Of a stretch of 64,000 nucleotides of DNA, positions 13,945-27,500 are shown one piece after another. Positions within the stretch are counted from its first letter, which is position 1. Every line of letters begins with the position of its first letter. The stretch is from positions 25,487,020 through 25,551,019 of the forward strand of contig CM037840.1 of the NCBI GenBank assembly GCA_021234535.1. The letters are read 5' to 3'. The notes under the pieces were generated by a model. It was not told the DNA's origin. It was given only the letters and a program-made list of their open reading frames with translations, and did not search any database. The position numbers and the translations under genes are program-made. The stretch comes from Stichopus chloronotus (lineage: Eukaryota; Echinodermata; Holothuroidea; Aspidochirotida; Stichopodidae).

Positions 13945-14140
13945 TCAGTACTGTCTCAAGAAAACTCCGCACTGTCTCTGGATATATAACCCCGCATTGT
14001 CACAGGATAACTCCGCGCTGTCACAGGATAACTCCGTACTGTCACAGGATAACTCAGCACTGTCTCAAGATAACTCCGAACTGTCTCAGGATAACTGCGT
14101 AATGTCTCAACATAACTTCGAACTGTCTTGATATAACGTA
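13945..14140. repeat. Minisatellite, 21 bp x about 9
   Basis: The core CTGTCACAGGATAACTCCG occurs every 21 bp from about 13951 to 14123, with one 25 bp step. The - strand is open across it and would encode a seven-residue repeat (SYPVTVR-like). The regular codon phase comes from the period, and no flanking coding sequence was recognised. Confidence 0.95.
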
Positions 14141-14799
14141 ACTCAGACAATCTCTCTCAACCGTCCCGCTTGTTACCATGATACTGCTTGTTCACATCCG
14201 TCTGTTTGTCTATTTGTCTGTCTGTCAGGTGATATTCATCGTTAAAATTTTCAGATTTCTTTCATATGTGTGATAGCTTACTGCAATTAATTGATGTCAA
14301 GGCGTTGTTATCGGCGAGGTATCATGTAATTAATTATTGAAAAATCTCAATTTTCCCTAAAAGGTAGGATTTCATCGGGACATTTCAATCTGGTCTATTC
14401 AGTTTATGTGATGTCGCTAATTCTGAGACATGAACGCTCACGTGATGTCGCACCTAGTCACAACTTTTGAATTTAAATGTTGCAGACATATAGTAGATAC
14501 TACACTTGTATACTGTCACTGCGATGCGATACATCGTTTTGTAACGACACAGTGATCGCTCGCGCAATAACCCCTCCCACCCCCCCCCCTTCCCCATCTG
14601 GCTCATCTGCCTCATCTGCCTCATCTGCATGGAGGAAAGGTTCTCCTTTGTTGGCTGCATGCAGATATGAATATTCATAACCACGGAATCTAATCTAGTT
14701 CTCGACACGATGTCTATAGTTAGGGAAAAACTTTTGGACGGCATAAATGAGAAGATACTACTGTAACAATTTTTAATGTCATCGACAATGCAGTTCGAA

Positions 14800-15115
14800 A
14801 CATGAGTGTGGATTAAAGCAGCAGGGTGTGCTATTATTCCTGGTTTTCAAAATTGCTCCAAAGGACTGGCTATACTTCTTACAGTTGTAAAAAGCTATAA
14901 AAACTACTGCAGTACCGTGGTCGCATGCACGCATGTGAACTTCGTTCTGTTAGTAAGTACGATATTCGCGCGGTACTTTGGTGCACTTTGCATAAAAGTT
15001 CAGCCGAGGAAACTAAAACTTCTTTTTACCGTAATTAAGAGACTAATTTCTGGCAATTTGCCAAGATAGAAACATGACGTAGAGGTTGCTTACCAAGTTG
15101 GTATCACACGTGAGA
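14800..15115 (+). repeat. Dispersed repeat family C, copy 1
   Basis: Contains CAAAGGACTGGCTATACTTC, TTGTAAAAAGCTATAAAAAC and, farther right, AAGTTGGTATCACACG. It aligns in order with 43125-43275 and 60310-60650. Confidence 0.8.
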
Positions 15116-18100
15116 GAAAGGTCGGGAGATTAATGATAAAGCTTTTTAAAAACCAAACAGCGCATGATACTTTCATCTGATACTTCTGAAATAGTTGTTT
15201 TTAGAAAGGCGATTACTGTCCGTCGTAAATATGCTTTTTTTTTTTTTTATCGTCGTTGTTTCTGCTTTCATACATCACACGAAGTCAAAACAAATCCTCT
15301 CGGCAGGTTCGGTTGAATATTTTAAGTGGATCTCGACGAAGTGCAGCTGCATATTTCTTTCTTTCTCCCTCCACCACTAGAAGAATCGTCTTACATCACA
15401 GAGCCGCCAAAACGAATCGACTTTTTATCACTAGCAGATGAGCAAACAAGCATGTCAATGAACTTGATGGTGTGGAAACTTCGGCCCTCATTAAATAACC
15501 TAATCAAACGGCAATTGATCAAAGACTAGCCCTGTTGACGACGGCCCCGGCGGGACATAAAATAGGTTTTTGGAACATATCCGTGCATATAGTCGGAAGG
15601 TATGCAAATGTATAATTGCATCTCAGACATAGGGTACAGGCATGACGTAATTTTGTGATGTAAAATAGACAGCAAAAATGCGCACATTATTAGGTAGTCT
15701 TCAAGTGATGGAGTGTAATTTGACGTTTGATTCAAACTGCCTAATTCCGCTGGTTATGTAGGCTAATTAGCCATGTGCAAGTTTGTATGCATTTCTTTGA
15801 AATGTCCAACTCTATATTTTTCAACCAGATTTTATTGAGAAGGTGTTTAGGACAGTGCCATCCGACGGAAGTGAACGATGGCCTGGTAGAAGTGTGTTGT
15901 GCTGTATCTTCGCATTTAATGTTTCCCATTAATGTGGTATTCGGATGTAGAATTATTGAACCACTCTTCTTTAAAAAAAAAAAAATGACATCTCGTCATG
16001 AATTCTTTTGTGTCATTCGATACTATCTAACGTGTACGTAAATCGTTTACGTAATGAATCGGCCTATTCGAAATTAGACCGTATTAATGGACTAGCTTTG
16101 AATATGGCCGTAAGAGATTTGGTTTTTCGCAGAACTAGTACGTGCACCGAATCGTAACTGTATGACAACGCACAAAGGTCCATTTCGTCATTTTCATCTT
16201 TGAAAATCAGTAAATTGTGTTGCAAAGTAATCTTCCAAAATATAAATTGGCGCATTGTTGGTCGCATTTCGTTTAAATTTGCCGACAAAATTGCTATGAG
16301 CAACACCGTGATCCCCAGTTTCACTTCATACTTTTAAATAAAAAGGGGTTCAGTAACTTTGGGACTTTTGTACATTTTGAAGAACAGTTTTCACAGATGT
16401 GGACTATACTCTCACAAACATCATAGCAAGGTTGCTATTAAATTTATGTATCAGAGATACCGTCGAGAACAGAAATTCGATGAGACAAGAATTTGAACAA
16501 AATTCTCGAAATTGATAAATCCATTGAATGGTTAGGTCAGTGCTAACACATTACCTCGATATGAAAAGGAAAGGAATTTGACAAGAAAACGAAAATCGTG
16601 CCCACAAGAGGATTTTCTCTGTGCATAAGTAAATTGCCCCGTTTGAGTAAAGTTTGAACAATATGCACTTTGTTAAGTTAGCTTAGCGTTTAGCTTTAAA
16701 AGATGCTACTTAGGTATATCTCTGTCCGGAAAATGTCACAATTGACTTATTGCCAATTTCGAAGTGGCAGCAAGTTGCAAGTCCGGTTGAATGACGGTGA
16801 AAGGTTGGGTAAACATACATCATATATCTGCGATTCAAACAGGAAAGCATGTTAGTACGTGACACTGAAGATGAAAGTCTGGTTTTCTCTGACGCTTCTG
16901 CTAAACGTACTGTGCACGTCACATCACCTCTCTTTTCTTTGCATTAATTCCTCGTTACCTCGTCACTATAGAACCCCCTGAGATTACAAGATAAGGTCGT
17001 ATACACTTGAATTACAAACTTGTGTTCTTTATGTTGTTTTATGTTTTAGTTTCCATTTAATATTTTCGATGTTTTGAAAGGCACAAGTGTGCGAGTTTCC
17101 ATGGGTGGTCGAAAATGCCAAATGATTTAACGTCATTCGATCTCCAAGTCTTGTTCACATTACGTGATTACCGCTAGCCTAGCCCTGGTAATCTGCTAGA
17201 TGCATTTTGAAGTCCCATTGGTTGCTGTCCTTGAATACAGATTTTATTTCCCTCCCACTTGATTTGTCCCCCCCCCCCCCCACCTCCCACACTTTTATTT
17301 GTGTCGTGCAAAGACGTATTTTTCGTGAATTTTTGTTTTATTTCTCAAATTCCGTGCTTGTTCCGTGACACTGAAAACGTGTCACTGTAGTTTATGCCAT
17401 TGGACGTTGAACAATTTGAAAAAAAAGTCAACAATAGTCCAGAGTCTCTGTTTAGGTCGAGCTGGTTTCAACGCTGTATTTATGCTAAAAAGCTTGAAAA
17501 AGAGATTGTGAAGAGAGATTCTTAGGAAGATAATTAAAAAAATGTTTGATAATTCACTACAGTACCGTATACACCGGGTGCACGGTGCCTCGAGGGATCT
17601 ATTACACGTGCAAGGCAAACTAAATAACCTTAATGGCCATCTACCCTGGATGAATCGACTAATCAAACAATACCAATCAATGCATAAACTGACACATGAT
17701 TGGGTCATCTTTGATCGCCTGAATCACGTAAGGAGACCATCGCTAAAGACCATCCTATTCCATGGCGGAAGAGCTCTTAAGTTCGATAACTGCGTTTACA
17801 GAAGGATTCTATGCGCACTCGAAAGATACGATAAAGTGTTGTAATTTGATACATCTTGATTGGTCCATTGAGCTGAAAATTTTAAGATCAGATTTTTAAT
17901 TTAGACGTGCACAGAAAGGTTCGGACGGACCTGTTTATTTAGAGTGCTGTGTGTTAAATCATATTCTGCCATCTGGAAAAGTAATCATGGACCTCCATAA
18001 AAAAAAAAGGGTCGCGTCAATTAGAGGAGCTGTGAAGTGAGCGATAGTCGATTCCGTATGACACGCACGCTCTGTTGATAGTGTCGCATGCTCATGTCAA

Positions 18101-18439
18101 AAGCCTCATAAAGTTTGATTTTCTGGTGTACGTGACGGCAATCCCTCCCGTGCGATAGCTAAACAAGACATTCTCACCGAGAGAAATAAAAGACTCGTGA
18201 AAACTCTGCGAGGCCGTATATGATATACGTTATGGACGCCATTAAATCATATTATTATCAAGTTAGAAGCGAGACTTTTCACTGTTTCCAGTCTTTGTCA
18301 GACAACATAGTCAGACAACATTAAATATCATCTTACACCTCACCAATTTGTTTCGTTGAAAACGAAAAAAGAAAAGAAAAAAAAAGAAGAAAGAACTGTA
18401 TCCATTTTAGGACTTGTGTGTTTGTTGAATTTTGTGTTT

Positions 18440-19478
18440 TTGCGAGCGAAGTATAGTAGTCGTGTTTCATCCTCTTGACAGACTTGCCATTGTATGACTC
18501 AAAATTTCTTTTAATTTAACGTAGAGAAAATTGCTTTACAAGAACTTTTAAATGAGTATAAGAATAATTGTATGGTTCTTAGAACAGTTTATAGACTATC
18601 GTGCTTTAAGACAAACGTTTTTTAGGGTTTGCACAACAAAACGACTGTAAAACATGAAAAGCCCACTTTTCGTCCTTTTGTAAATGGCTGTTCCGTATAA
18701 AAATCTTAACCCTTCATTGCGGGTATTCTGAAATGTTTAAAATACGTTCTTGTGGACTTTCGCTTCTTCTTCATTCTGACATCTGAGGGACAACATCTGG
18801 AAATTTGGTTTTCAATATTTCAACTCAGCAGGTAAATACTGCGTGATTACAAAATCGTTTGTTTCATAGCCCACTTAAAAGAAATATGACACGTGGTGGT
18901 AACACTTCGAGCTGTTCTGTAGTACTTTGCATATGATATTTATCGCCAGAAATTGTTTTTGACTTCTGCTCCCGTGTTGCATGCATGGTTCAGCGTCAAA
19001 GGATCTGGTCCCACTATACTACTCTATGTGTTCACGGTCAGTTCAGCCAGGTATTTGAAGATCAAGCTGACAAATGTTTGTGTTATACAATGCTGTCTTT
19101 TTCAAAATTATCATTGACTCTATGCCTAGAGATCATGCAGTTACCGTAAGGTCACTGTCTTTTCAAACGTTCGTATGTATCGTATCATGATAGAGTAGAC
19201 GGAAGTTTACTGAAACTACGCCAACTGTAGCACAGTTGTAACTGTTAGGCTAGGCTACCGCGATTCGTACTAGTCGTAGATTGACTTGCATTTGTAGAGC
19301 CGCATACGCTTTTCAATGGTAAGTTATTGGGATATGTTGCTACTTTTACGGCTCTAAACTACTGGTACTACCCTTGTTATAAGCAGTTAACCGCAGGGCA
19401 TTAGTTGTGTGATGCCACAGCCCCGTTGAAAACTGCAATTCCGTCCATATTCCGCGACTTTGAATGGTTCTCTCCACC
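18440..19478 (+). repeat. Repeat family A, copy 2 (about 1.05 kb)
   Basis: The second copy of the 10785-11850 sequence, in the same orientation and about 7.6 kb away. The match starts just after a T-rich region and stops near TCCGTCCATATTC in both copies. Confidence 0.9.
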
Positions 19479-21861
19479 ATCGTGAGCGTACAGTACAAAA
19501 ATAACCCAGGAGTGTCAGAATGACTTAAAAGAGTGATCAATTTCATTAGAAGGCAACAACAACAACAACAAACAACAGAAGTTAAGGAAACATTTCGCGA
19601 TGACGTCAAAAACGATTTTTGACATACAGTAAAAGGTAATACAGTATGTAAAGGTAGACGACTTTCACTGTAAGTCGCAGAATATCTGAAAAAAATTACC
19701 AAGAGGAAGATTATGCCAACTTAGATTTACAAATACTCTACGTAAAAGAAATTTAACCAACGATTTTTTAAATTTTAGTCCATAGTAGCTCTGTTTCGTG
19801 ATTTTTTTTTCCATGATTCGTCGCGCGCTTCCAAGTTTCAGTCGTCCTAACAAACAAGTTGTGCTCTTAATTAGGCAGGGGCGGATCGACGAAACTCTCA
19901 AAGAGCAGTACCGTCTGTCTTGTTTATCTGGATAGCAGACGACATTAAATCAGTTAAGATAATGTCAATTACGGGAAACAATTATGATTTATGAAGTTGT
20001 TTCCAAAGATTATAATGGAGGCCGATGTATTCTGTGTTTCAGTTCAGGTATGTGCTTCTTCGTTGTTCGTTATTTTACCGTGTTTCATCTTGGCGCCCAT
20101 CGACCATAATCAACCATAATAGTACATTAACAGACACATTAAGTTTTGCCGTCGAAATGAAAATGAAGAACGTCGAAGAGACGAGAAACTCAAATTGTAT
20201 TTTTTTTCTTTTTCTTGTCATGCTAGTTGAAAGATGCTTACATTATCGAAAAATGTAACTGCAGTGTATTCCAGTTGGTGTGATGGAAGGCATGTTTGAA
20301 AAGAAGTATCCACCAATTAATTGCAGAATACCTCTCTCATCGTCAAACGACAAGGGGAGATTCCCGCCATCCTGTCCGTGCAATTCTTACTCTTTGAAGC
20401 CGTCTGCCCTTTTCTCTGCCCTTTGCCGTCAATATTTTTTCATCATTATCTTTAGAATGTAAGGGTTCAATGCATGCTCTTGTGCATCGGTGTTCACAGC
20501 AGACTTACAGATTACATGTACGGAGGTAGAGTGAAGCCAAAGCGGAATTAAGCGGAATTAATTTCCTGTGTGAAAACGTCAGTTTGGCTACAAAAATAAA
20601 CGACACTGTACGTGGACTAAAAAAAAAAATTAGGTCACTGAAAATGATGGCAGATAAGCAGAGAATTAAGTGCTCAGAAAAATGAAATTTCCTCGGTGAA
20701 ATAACCTTTAGTAAATATGCCTCAGGCATTCTGTGGCACAGACTTTAGTTTTTAATTTAGACGCAAAAGACAATAAATTCTTGACCACACGTTTGCTGTC
20801 CACACGACGGAAGCTTTGAAGGGCAGTTAATTAGCCTAATTTCTTCCCTTTTCTAGCAGATGTCACGGATGAGTGTTCGGCAAGTTGTTCTTAATGAATA
20901 ACTTCAATTCTTCATCAAGTGGATCTGGTAACTTATTAAGTTTGTGGAATTGCTATTCGAATGCAAAGTACCCAAAGATGCGCGCAATTCCAAATGGTTT
21001 GCGAAGACTTTTGTCGCATATTGTTCATAATGACGATCGGCTAAGTTTCCACTGAAATCGGAGAAGCGACTTCCCCCCCTGACTGCGGGGGGGGGGGGGT
21101 TGTGGAGCAGGGAAGACATGGTGTGAAAATAGAAGCGAATCTCGTATGATATACCAAACAGGTTGTAGTCCTGGTAAAATATGATGTATGCCTACGGGCA
21201 CACACTATCTCCATTTCCCTACACGGCCAGCCATGATAATCATCAGCGTAGTCGTAAGTCATATAGCAAGATTTCGTATCAATTCTATCAATCCTTCGAT
21301 TTCAATGCTATTTTTAAAAACTGACCTCGCTGAATCGTAATGATGAATTATGCGATAACGTTGCCGGTTTCATTACCTTGTAAATTTCTTGGACGATGTC
21401 TTCGTCATGAATATTCATGAACTTACTTTGAATTTCTCGATTGTAAGTTCGTTTTCTCACGGTAAGCCATTGTTCTACCAGCCGAGATGTCTGCGAGGGA
21501 GAGCAGGCGGCCTCTCGAAGTCATTGAACTGTTTGACTTTCGTCGTAGATGTTCTGAAATTGTGTCATCGAAAGAGACATCTCGAGAGTAGGAACGAAAA
21601 AGATGATTTCGCAATATCGGTTTTTATGAAGGGAATAGATGCAAATAGAGGGGGGGGGGGGGGAGGGGTTACGGGGAAGAGAGAGAAATGAGAACTGTGT
21701 CGGAAGGGTGTGATTATTGAGTTGAGTATGTGAGGTAAATTTACCATATGAACTGAATCGGTATACTGTCCTCTACATTAAAATAAGTTACATCGTTTAC
21801 GGTTTTCTTTTCGATCATTACTCATTTTTACATGCAATTGTTTTTATTTTACATATCCCAG

Positions 21862-21930
21862 GTTGAGTTCTTGAGGCGTAAAATTGCAAAGTCTGAAGCT
21901 GAGGGCTCCTCGCAGACAATGAAGGAAAAG
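21862..21930 (+). CDS. MTCL/SOGA-like exon 1 of those visible (23 codons)
   Basis: A 69 bp open exon follows a pyrimidine-rich tract ending in CCCAG and ends at AAAAG|GTCTGT. In phase 0 it reads VEFLRRKIAKSEAEG followed by SSQTMKEK, a basic/acidic helical stretch. It enters and leaves in phase 0, as the next exon at 29868 requires. In vertebrate relatives this position would be the linker helix just before the repeated coiled-coil units. It is short, and the GTCTGT donor is weaker than the others, so this is the least certain exon. Earlier exons carrying the N-terminus were not found in the 21.8 kb to its left. Confidence 0.6.
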
Positions 21931-22604
21931 GTCTGTGCGAACAGTGCTTGGTTTGCATGAATATAAGCCCATGTTGTTGCATGCTCCCACACCCCAAGCA
22001 TCGCCCAAATGATAAATAACCATACTATAACTGTGTTATATCTTCACCATTTAAAGGAAAATAGGCCACGTTCACTAGATCGCATGACAGCAAAAAAAAA
22101 AAAAAATCGACTTGAAAGCAACGTTACGATTATATTCGAAATTTGATAAAAACTGTAGATTATATCAGCATATTTTTCTCTCCGTGTACTCCAGTGATGT
22201 GATCAATATCGCTTTCTTAACGTTTTTGCTTAACGAGTATGATTTTGACTTATGACTGTGCACGTTGTTACATGTCATATAAACGCCTCCTTTTTTTTGC
22301 ACGTCACGCGTTCCAAAGAATTGATTGTATCTCCCACTGTTCATTAGTGCTTTTCATGTTGCGTTACTTGTTGTTTGCTGTGGCATATGTAGAACATCTT
22401 TGACAACAGACAAAAAAAATCGCTTTTGAATGTGTATATGTACATACCTATCAACATTTCATATGAATGCATCAATAGCATGCTGTCACACAAAATGAGA
22501 ATAATATGAATTATGGTGTTTTTATGAATGTATATAGATGAGAACGACCGATGTGATATTACATTGTCGTATTCAGGTCTTACGAAACTGTTCTACTCGA
22601 TATC

Positions 22605-22960
22605 TTCAAAGCTGGAATATTAGTTGAAAATTTGTCAGTGAAAGTCAGAAAGTTCCGTGGAATGTGTCAAACCCACCACTTAAAATACTGTTTAAGCCCC
22701 CATTTTGGCATACATGAATATTCATATTCATTCCCATAGGTCTGTTTGATTTGAAGAAACGGTGACTGACTCTTATGGCTTTTGGGGGGTTTTTATTTTG
22801 TAGGGCCAACGAAAATGTCAAGGCAATTTCTATATTCAAGCATCTGGAAGATGAGTACATAGTTTTCTTTCAGATTTTGTGACAGGTGATCTTTCCCTCC
22901 ATTCTCTCTTCCTTGAATCACTGACGAAGAACAAAGGTAGATTACCAAGTGATTGCCAAT
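22605..22960 (-). repeat. Inverted repeat pair E, right arm
   Basis: Matches 160-515 in the opposite orientation (see that entry). It lies about 0.7 kb after exon 1. No terminal repeats or coding sequence were seen, so the element class is unknown. Confidence 0.85.
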
Positions 22961-24424
22961 GCAACTCATATTCCACCTATAAGTTGGGTAAATTGCACGT
23001 GATATTGAAAATGTTGCTTTATTGCATGGTATGCCATTAATACCAGATATCTGTTTGTCAGTCATCTTTGGGTTGAAGTTCACTATCACCATTATATTTT
23101 TCTGTGCTGATGGAAGTCAGAACCAATCATCACGCATGTTTATATCTTCTCGAGAGAAATTACAATGACCATGACACTATGTTTGGTTATCAAAGCATAT
23201 ACTGTTTCCAAAACTCTTCCCGAGGCGGTATTCAAACAATTGTGTGAGTATAGAGTGTGAAATCAAGAATATCAAGGAATTTGAATAGTCATTCGATACT
23301 GACCAAAACGGAGAGACAAATTTAGGGAAAAGAAATCGCAAAAAAGATGCGTCCCTTTATTTGCTGCTAGACATCTTTCATTAGGGAAGTTAAGCTTTTC
23401 TTCGGTGTGAAAGCTTCTTTGGCAGCTGATTACCCCCCCCCCCCCAAAAAAAAGTAATATTTCGAAACCTTTATGAAGTTATTTAAATGTTTCGGTCATA
23501 GAAGGAGAAAGGAAAACGACAAAAGGCAGAAATAAGCATGCATGGATGCACAATAACAGTCAAAATGTAACAATAGTGTAATATTGTAACGATCTTTGTT
23601 GTGTTGCTTGGTACGACGAACTAGAGTGTCAGTTTATTTGTGATTGGTCGAAGTTGTTTACGTAGTGACATTTCTAGCCACGCAAATACATAATACAATA
23701 TAATGCAATAATCAAATGACACAACCTTTATCATTTAGTAGCGTACAGTACAACTGCATGGTGATGTGTTCATCTACCTAAGACGTAATAGCGTACCATC
23801 TCCGCATATGCGCTGATTCTGTAGGTGAGTGGTATTCTTAGGGATGAAACCATACAGTCGATTTCAAAGATGGGCTAAGAGTCCCCATTGTGAACATGGT
23901 TGATTGAGATTCCTCGTTGTGTTATCAGGTAGTCAGCAAGTTTTAAAAGGGAAGCTGTTTTATAGCATATACTAGGGCCAACATGCATTGTTTTCTCTAT
24001 ATTAGAATATATATCTCCTGTTGGAAACCCATGTCAAAGTCAGTAACTCATCACTATAAGCTTTATTTTTGCCTTCCAGAAAACAAAATTCTCAACTGAT
24101 TTTATATAAGTTACAGTACTCTTTGATTGACAGTAAATTCGAAAAATGCAGAATATTACACAGCGTACACAGGGATCCATTGTTTTGATTACCAATGTGG
24201 AGGAATTTTAGACAGACGGAATGAGGGAATAGAGGCAAGTGGTTGGGAGAATTGAAACTGACTGGGTGATGAGTTTTTGTCTTTAAGTTTTAGTTAAGCG
24301 GAGTCACACTAGAAGAATACATAATTATCAAACAAAAACAAAGAAAAAGAAAAATTCTTACGTTGGTAGTATTTTATGCATAATTTTCTTTTCTTTTATG
24401 AGGCAAGTCAATTGGGGTTGATTG

Positions 24425-24565
24425 GTGTAGAGATAGATAAACCAGAATGTACATCAGGCTAACTACTCACTCACTGAACAAATGAAGCCGAACATGATCC
24501 TTGCTTTGTACAACATTCGCCATATATAATGCACATACGGCCCTAGAATTTGTTTGAGTCTGCGT
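24425..24565 (+). repeat. Short diverged repeat F, copy 2
   Basis: Contains AAACCAGAATGTAC, AATGAAGCCGAACATG, TATAATGCACATACGGCCC and AGAATTTGTTTG, in the same order as copy 1. Confidence 0.6.
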
Positions 24566-27500
24566 AAAAACATTAGTACGTTTTGTAGAGTCTGCGCAAA
24601 CTCATCAATGAGTGTTTCCTTCCATTTAGAAACTTTCACACTTGCGCATTTCGGTACTTGTCGTTATTATTTGCTCAACATTCCGGTGGAACATCATCGA
24701 GGGCAGATTAGAAACAGTTTCTGAAAGACTAGTAGCATTGTTAGAAAAATTGTAAATTAAAATGTATTACGTGTGCGTATTTTGGCCATCTTGTGATCTT
24801 CTGACAAGGCACATGTTATGACGTCATTGCGCGACCTCTGTAGTTGCGGACAAACCTGATTTTAGATATCGACGACCAGATGTCCCTGAGAATATTACAT
24901 TACATTCAAAACACATATCGTGAAACAATCATGCATTTACGTCACTGGCGTCTGTTCGTTTATTTCACCAGACACAGTTTCAAAAATCCAGTTCATCGTT
25001 CGAATTTGGTGCATTCGTAGGCAATGTATTTTTCGTTTCCAACAACATTAGCCCGTGTGTTTTCTCCCAGCGACCCTAACTTCCAAGTTTTGAGTCGCAA
25101 AGTCAACGTTTGCATGGAACTTTATAACCGTTATGAAGCAGACATTTTCATTTTCTTCTCTCCTTCGTTAAGTTGTTTTTCCCCTGACTTGTATGTGCGT
25201 TACAACAAGTCCCACCTCCAGATCAAGTTGTCCTTTTTAATCTTATTAAGCTACATGTTATAGGACTGTAACAAGCCACGCGTATGCTAATCGCATAATC
25301 TTTCCATACATAATCCGAGCTCGTGTGTGGAATATGCCGAGGTAATGAGTCCTCCCTGTGTAGTGTATAGTGCAGTCATATATGATGGTGGTGTGTACAC
25401 ATTAATTGTCGCCAGAAAAAATGTCATGCATCACAAATTTGATTGGCAGTTTCCCCCGGGGCCCGAAACGAACCACCATTGCTTACAAGCGGACTTCGTG
25501 AAACAAACAGTTCTATTTCTATGCTTTTGTTATGTGGCAGAGCCGCGTGCAATTAGACGTTGTGTCCTCATGCAACGTGTATTTGTGTAGTGTGTATACT
25601 TACGTTGCGTGTGTGTGTGAGAGGGTGTTACATTGTCGATTGTGGATGTGTGTATTTCATTATGGGAGCTTTGGCAGCCTGTAGGCATCCCGGTTGTGTG
25701 TTGATGTTCTCAAGTGTAAGCACTTCGCTGGTGTTAAGTACAAACTGTTACATAGTCAACGGCTGATTCTGAAGTGCATATTAAGTGTGTGTGTGTATGT
25801 GTTATTCAATATTTGCCAAAAAGAAGTACAAAAAGACTAAGAAAGCGGGCACCGTGTTCGTTTTGTTTTTTCAGCAAAACTTGATAGCTATTTAAACTCA
25901 GTGATTTATTTGAAGATTTATTGACAATGATTTGTATACTTTGAAGTATCTATCTAAAGGTATTTACAATTTTGTCATTTGCTGATGAGAAATACAGCAA
26001 GGTACACAAGTAGTATTTAATTGTTGCCCTTACACTGGACGTTGCGCGTACTGCCATTTGAATCAACTTTTGAAGTGAATAAGTGTTACATTTGCATACA
26101 CTCCTCCCCCACCAATTCCCCCAACCCCCACCGAACTCTCTGTCATGTAGGTACCATTTTCCCAAAAATATAATACACTGAAACTAAGTAGACCGAACAG
26201 TTACAAGTGTAAAGCTAACTAGAATCAACTACGGCGTGCATTGCCAGCGCATGCGGAGAAGAAAGTCATAAAGGTACTGCATGTTGTTTGTTCATCCGAA
26301 GGTGATGAATTTCTCTATTGTGCTCTACTGGCCGTTTGAAGGTGACGTCACAAATGTGCAGATGGTGTGTAGCACAGTCTATGGAAGTGTCATGTACGTA
26401 CTGCCTGTATGTCATTCTTAATGATATTTCTAACCTCGGACCGTAAACGTGTTTCCATTACGACAAGATGTGAGCCTAATGACGGCTAGAACCTTAGGTG
26501 ACGTGTAAGAGGACACGGGGTTGGATTTATTTGCGGTGTAGTCAAGTTCACCCGTGTGTTTGTGTGTATGCGACCACTATTTTGTATAACACAGTACACG
26601 CAGATTTTCTCAGTCCTACTCCTCCACGATGGACACAAGAACCGTATAGCTTGTATTTAAGGCCAAAGGTCAATTGCGTTCAGCGGAGCCTTCTCTGTGA
26701 AAAAATCAGAAAGGCTGTATATACACAATGTAAGTATCAAAGCAGCTCTAACGATTGCCTAGCTTCGTGTGTTTTGAATCTATCAAACAATTTGGTTTGT
26801 TCGAACGAAATCACAAAAGGGTCAAACTCAACTACACAGACAAAAATCTCAGAACCTTATATTTGACATGGTGATCTTCCGTGATGTAGAAAAACACATG
26901 GTCTTCATTTTATGCTGATATATTAATGCCATTCAGTGAAATGTTTTGTCAAGGAGTGGTGTGCAGAAGTGTTTCTTAAAATGATTTGCCACGAATATTG
27001 AAATTTCATAGAAATGATGGACGTTTTCCTCTCTTCACTGGTGGAGTTCATATCTCACTGTACGGCACGTTCTGTTTGACAGTTATGGATTTTTTTTTTT
27101 AAAAGAAATATCACTCCGTATTGACACATTGTATTATGACAAGTCTGCGATGCCACAACAATCGTGACTGCCCTAAAAGAACCATTACGGAAATTAAAGG
27201 GTTTGGAGCTTAATTATTACATTGGGGTAAGGTAAACGCACAGTAAATCCAATCTTATTTTTTCCTCTCAGTTGTGTCGAATTTCAAGGTTGAAGAAGCA
27301 CATCATTTTTAAAGAACAGTAACGACTTTTGCAGTGAATTTGCCTGTGTTGTCTCTAGCATTGTTCTCGAACAACTTTAGGTAGTCGTTACAACAATTGT
27401 TATATAAAATTAGAGTTAATTTTTAAATAAAGGTCATTCTGGTATTTCAAAGAGTTTGAAACATTTGAAAGGTCATACTTTTTTTCATATATTATACATC

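Larger units (their letters stand above)
1..21861. other. Upstream intron or intergenic region without supported exons
   Basis: I read this stretch for coiled-coil coding sequence that could supply the missing N-terminus and found none I would call. Open frames here are short (mostly 60-125 codons), of random composition and on both strands. The region contains the repeats listed separately (42 bp and 21 bp minisatellites, AT microsatellite, 1.05 kb duplication, parts of dispersed families) and several poly-G or poly-C tracts. It may be a very long first intron, intergenic DNA, or both. Confidence 0.6.

Noticed and set aside
14590..14632. Short CTCATCTGC triple repeat
   Set aside because: Only three 9 bp units; too small to report as an array.
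17542..17844. 100-codon + strand open frame
   Set aside because: It has a less biased composition than most, but no splice signals, domain or repeat match I recognise; open frames of this size are expected by chance in 64 kb.
26691..26736. Candidate 46 bp exon between TTCAG and GTAAGT
   Set aside because: Inclusion would shift the frame between exons 1 and 2, and the peptide is not coiled-coil.
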